From: Struthidea cinerea
Taxonomy: Eukaryota; Chordata; Aves; Passeriformes; Corcoracidae
Reading direction: 5' to 3'
Length of the DNA: 64,000 nt
Assembly (NCBI GenBank): GCA_013397865.1
Contig: VZTI01003365.1
Span: forward strand, 1,560,438 to 1,624,437
The first letter of the stretch is position 1; each line of letters opens with the position of its first letter. Shown here in pieces: positions 62,801 through 64,000 of the stretch. The position numbers and the translations under genes are program-made. Under the pieces are notes generated by a model, which saw only the letters and a program-made list of their open reading frames with translations, ran no database searches and was not told the origin of the DNA.

Positions 62801-64000
62801 TGTTGTTGGTATTTGATCCTTTCTCTGTGATTCAACAATGTGGTCTATGTTAAAGGCAACCAAAGAAACTGAAGGGAACTAAAGAAACACCTTCACTGAC
62901 TAATCAAGGGAAATGCTTTTGTAGTTGCATACTTCAAACAAAAGTGCACCACAATTTTTCAGAACAAAACTGCTGAACTTCACCATAAAGGTAATTTAAA
63001 GAAGTGTTTTTGCAGTCAACAGTGACTGAAGTTAAGAACCGTATTTTTTTACAATTCTCTCATATTACCCTTCCCTCAGCATTAGGCATTCAAAGCTGGT
63101 CAGTTACTTAGGCATTTAAAAGGTCAATTTGCAAGGTATTTTGGTTTGCTAATTTCCACAGTTAGATAGAATATTAAGCCATGTTCCAAATTTACCATGA
63201 ATCATGTCTAATTTTCCTAGTTCTGAGGAAGCTAATGGAGTACAACCTCTAAATTAGGGCGAACAGTCAAATTTATAGAACTCTTGATTTTTTATTTGAG
63301 CACACAGATTTTTGTCTCTATCTGAATTGTATAAATTTTCTTCAAGATTTTCTGTCCTTGTATCTTTTCCAGCAATAATTTTGCAATAATATCTGAGTAC
63401 GTTTTGATGAATTGTTGATTTGCTTGAAGTCTTCATGCATTGTGGGATAGACCTAGAAAGGACCAGAAGTCTCGATAGAGCAAATTACTCTGAGTGTGTT
63501 TTTTGCCAAGCAGATAGCCATAATTGCATGATAAATTGGGATTTATGGCTCTAGTGCCTGCTCACTCCAATATTGGCAAGCCTGAACTGTTACCAATACT
63601 ACCATTCAGGCTATTGCTCAGAACACATGCCTCCTGTTTTCTCTCTCTTCAAAATCAAAGTTGTGCAGAGGAAAGAAGAATAAGGTCCTAAAAGGAAGGA
63701 AAAAGGTGTGAATTCTCAACATGACTGGAGTAGAACAAGAGATCACTACCAAATTAAGCACATTAAATTTTCCCTATATTGCCACATGTACAATTCACTA
63801 GGACAAACGCCTACACTCTCTCTGAAATCCTTTTTACATTCACAAAAGAAGATGTGCACATTAATGGATCCCGGGATAATTTTTGAAATTCCTTTCAACA
63901 CACTGTGTTTCTCCAGAAGAAGAAGAAGAAGAAAAGTTGCCAGACAAGATCAGGCTGATGTTGAAGAAGTGCCTCTTTACTCCTTTTGACCTAGACATGC
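59821..64000. other. Intergenic to window end, no recognised gene
   Basis: AT-rich sequence with frequent stops. There is a three-copy TTTGATAC-like tandem at 62645-62678 and a short GAA run at 63915-63934. The open frame at 63708-63989 contains that GAA run, translated in another frame as poly-Arg, and shows no domain. Confidence 0.55.

Noticed and set aside
63708..63989. Open frame with poly-Arg at the right edge as an exon of the next gene
   Set aside because: The Arg run is only the GAA microsatellite read out of phase. No flanking splice sites or homology are visible.

Overview
The window looks like a piece of a bird nuclear chromosome. It carries degraded CR1 LINEs on both strands, which are the dominant avian retroelement. 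It also has short solo LTR-like remnants, intron-split coding sequence, a GC-rich CpG island interrupted by an assembly gap (13542-13703), and no operon-like packing. I cannot name the species.

The only protein-coding gene I recognise is ECHDC1 (ethylmalonyl-CoA decarboxylase, crotonase fold), on the minus strand in the first ~13.5 kb. Its first coding exon is at 5778-5997. The next coding exon is at 808-950. The rest of the gene, including most of the catalytic domain, lies left of base 1. The two exons join in frame (phase 1) and give residues 1-121. The intron leaving the 808-950 exon appears to be a GC-AG intron. The CpG island around 13.26-13.83 kb is the likely promoter and untranslated first exon. 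The gap sits inside it, so the 5' UTR exon cannot be fixed.

From about 14 kb to 64 kb I find no convincing coding exon. In the mammalian arrangement as I recall it, the sequence upstream of ECHDC1 is a long intergenic interval before the KIAA0408/SOGA3 region, and this stretch fits that. It holds CR1 pieces (16.88-16.95, 32.47-32.57 and 32.57-33.13 kb, plus one in the ECHDC1 intron at 2.23-2.69 kb). It also holds two related minus-oriented solo LTRs (33.83-34.43 and 49.23-49.63 kb), simple repeats, a tRNA-Lys-headed element at 21.85 kb, and a ~570-base polypyrimidine tract (42.74-43.31 kb).

The more unusual observations are two local direct duplications that are nearly or fully identical (247 bp at 17358/18799 and 150 bp at 58010/59182), and a duplicated 21-bp unit that forms a near-perfect heat-shock-element array (31526-31566). 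Others are the tRNA-Lys-headed element, a small CpG cluster with an open frame and strong splice donor at 15.05-15.19 kb, and the GC splice donor in ECHDC1. I found no evidence for a new multi-gene system. Nearly all long open frames here are what chance predicts for 64 kb of non-coding DNA.
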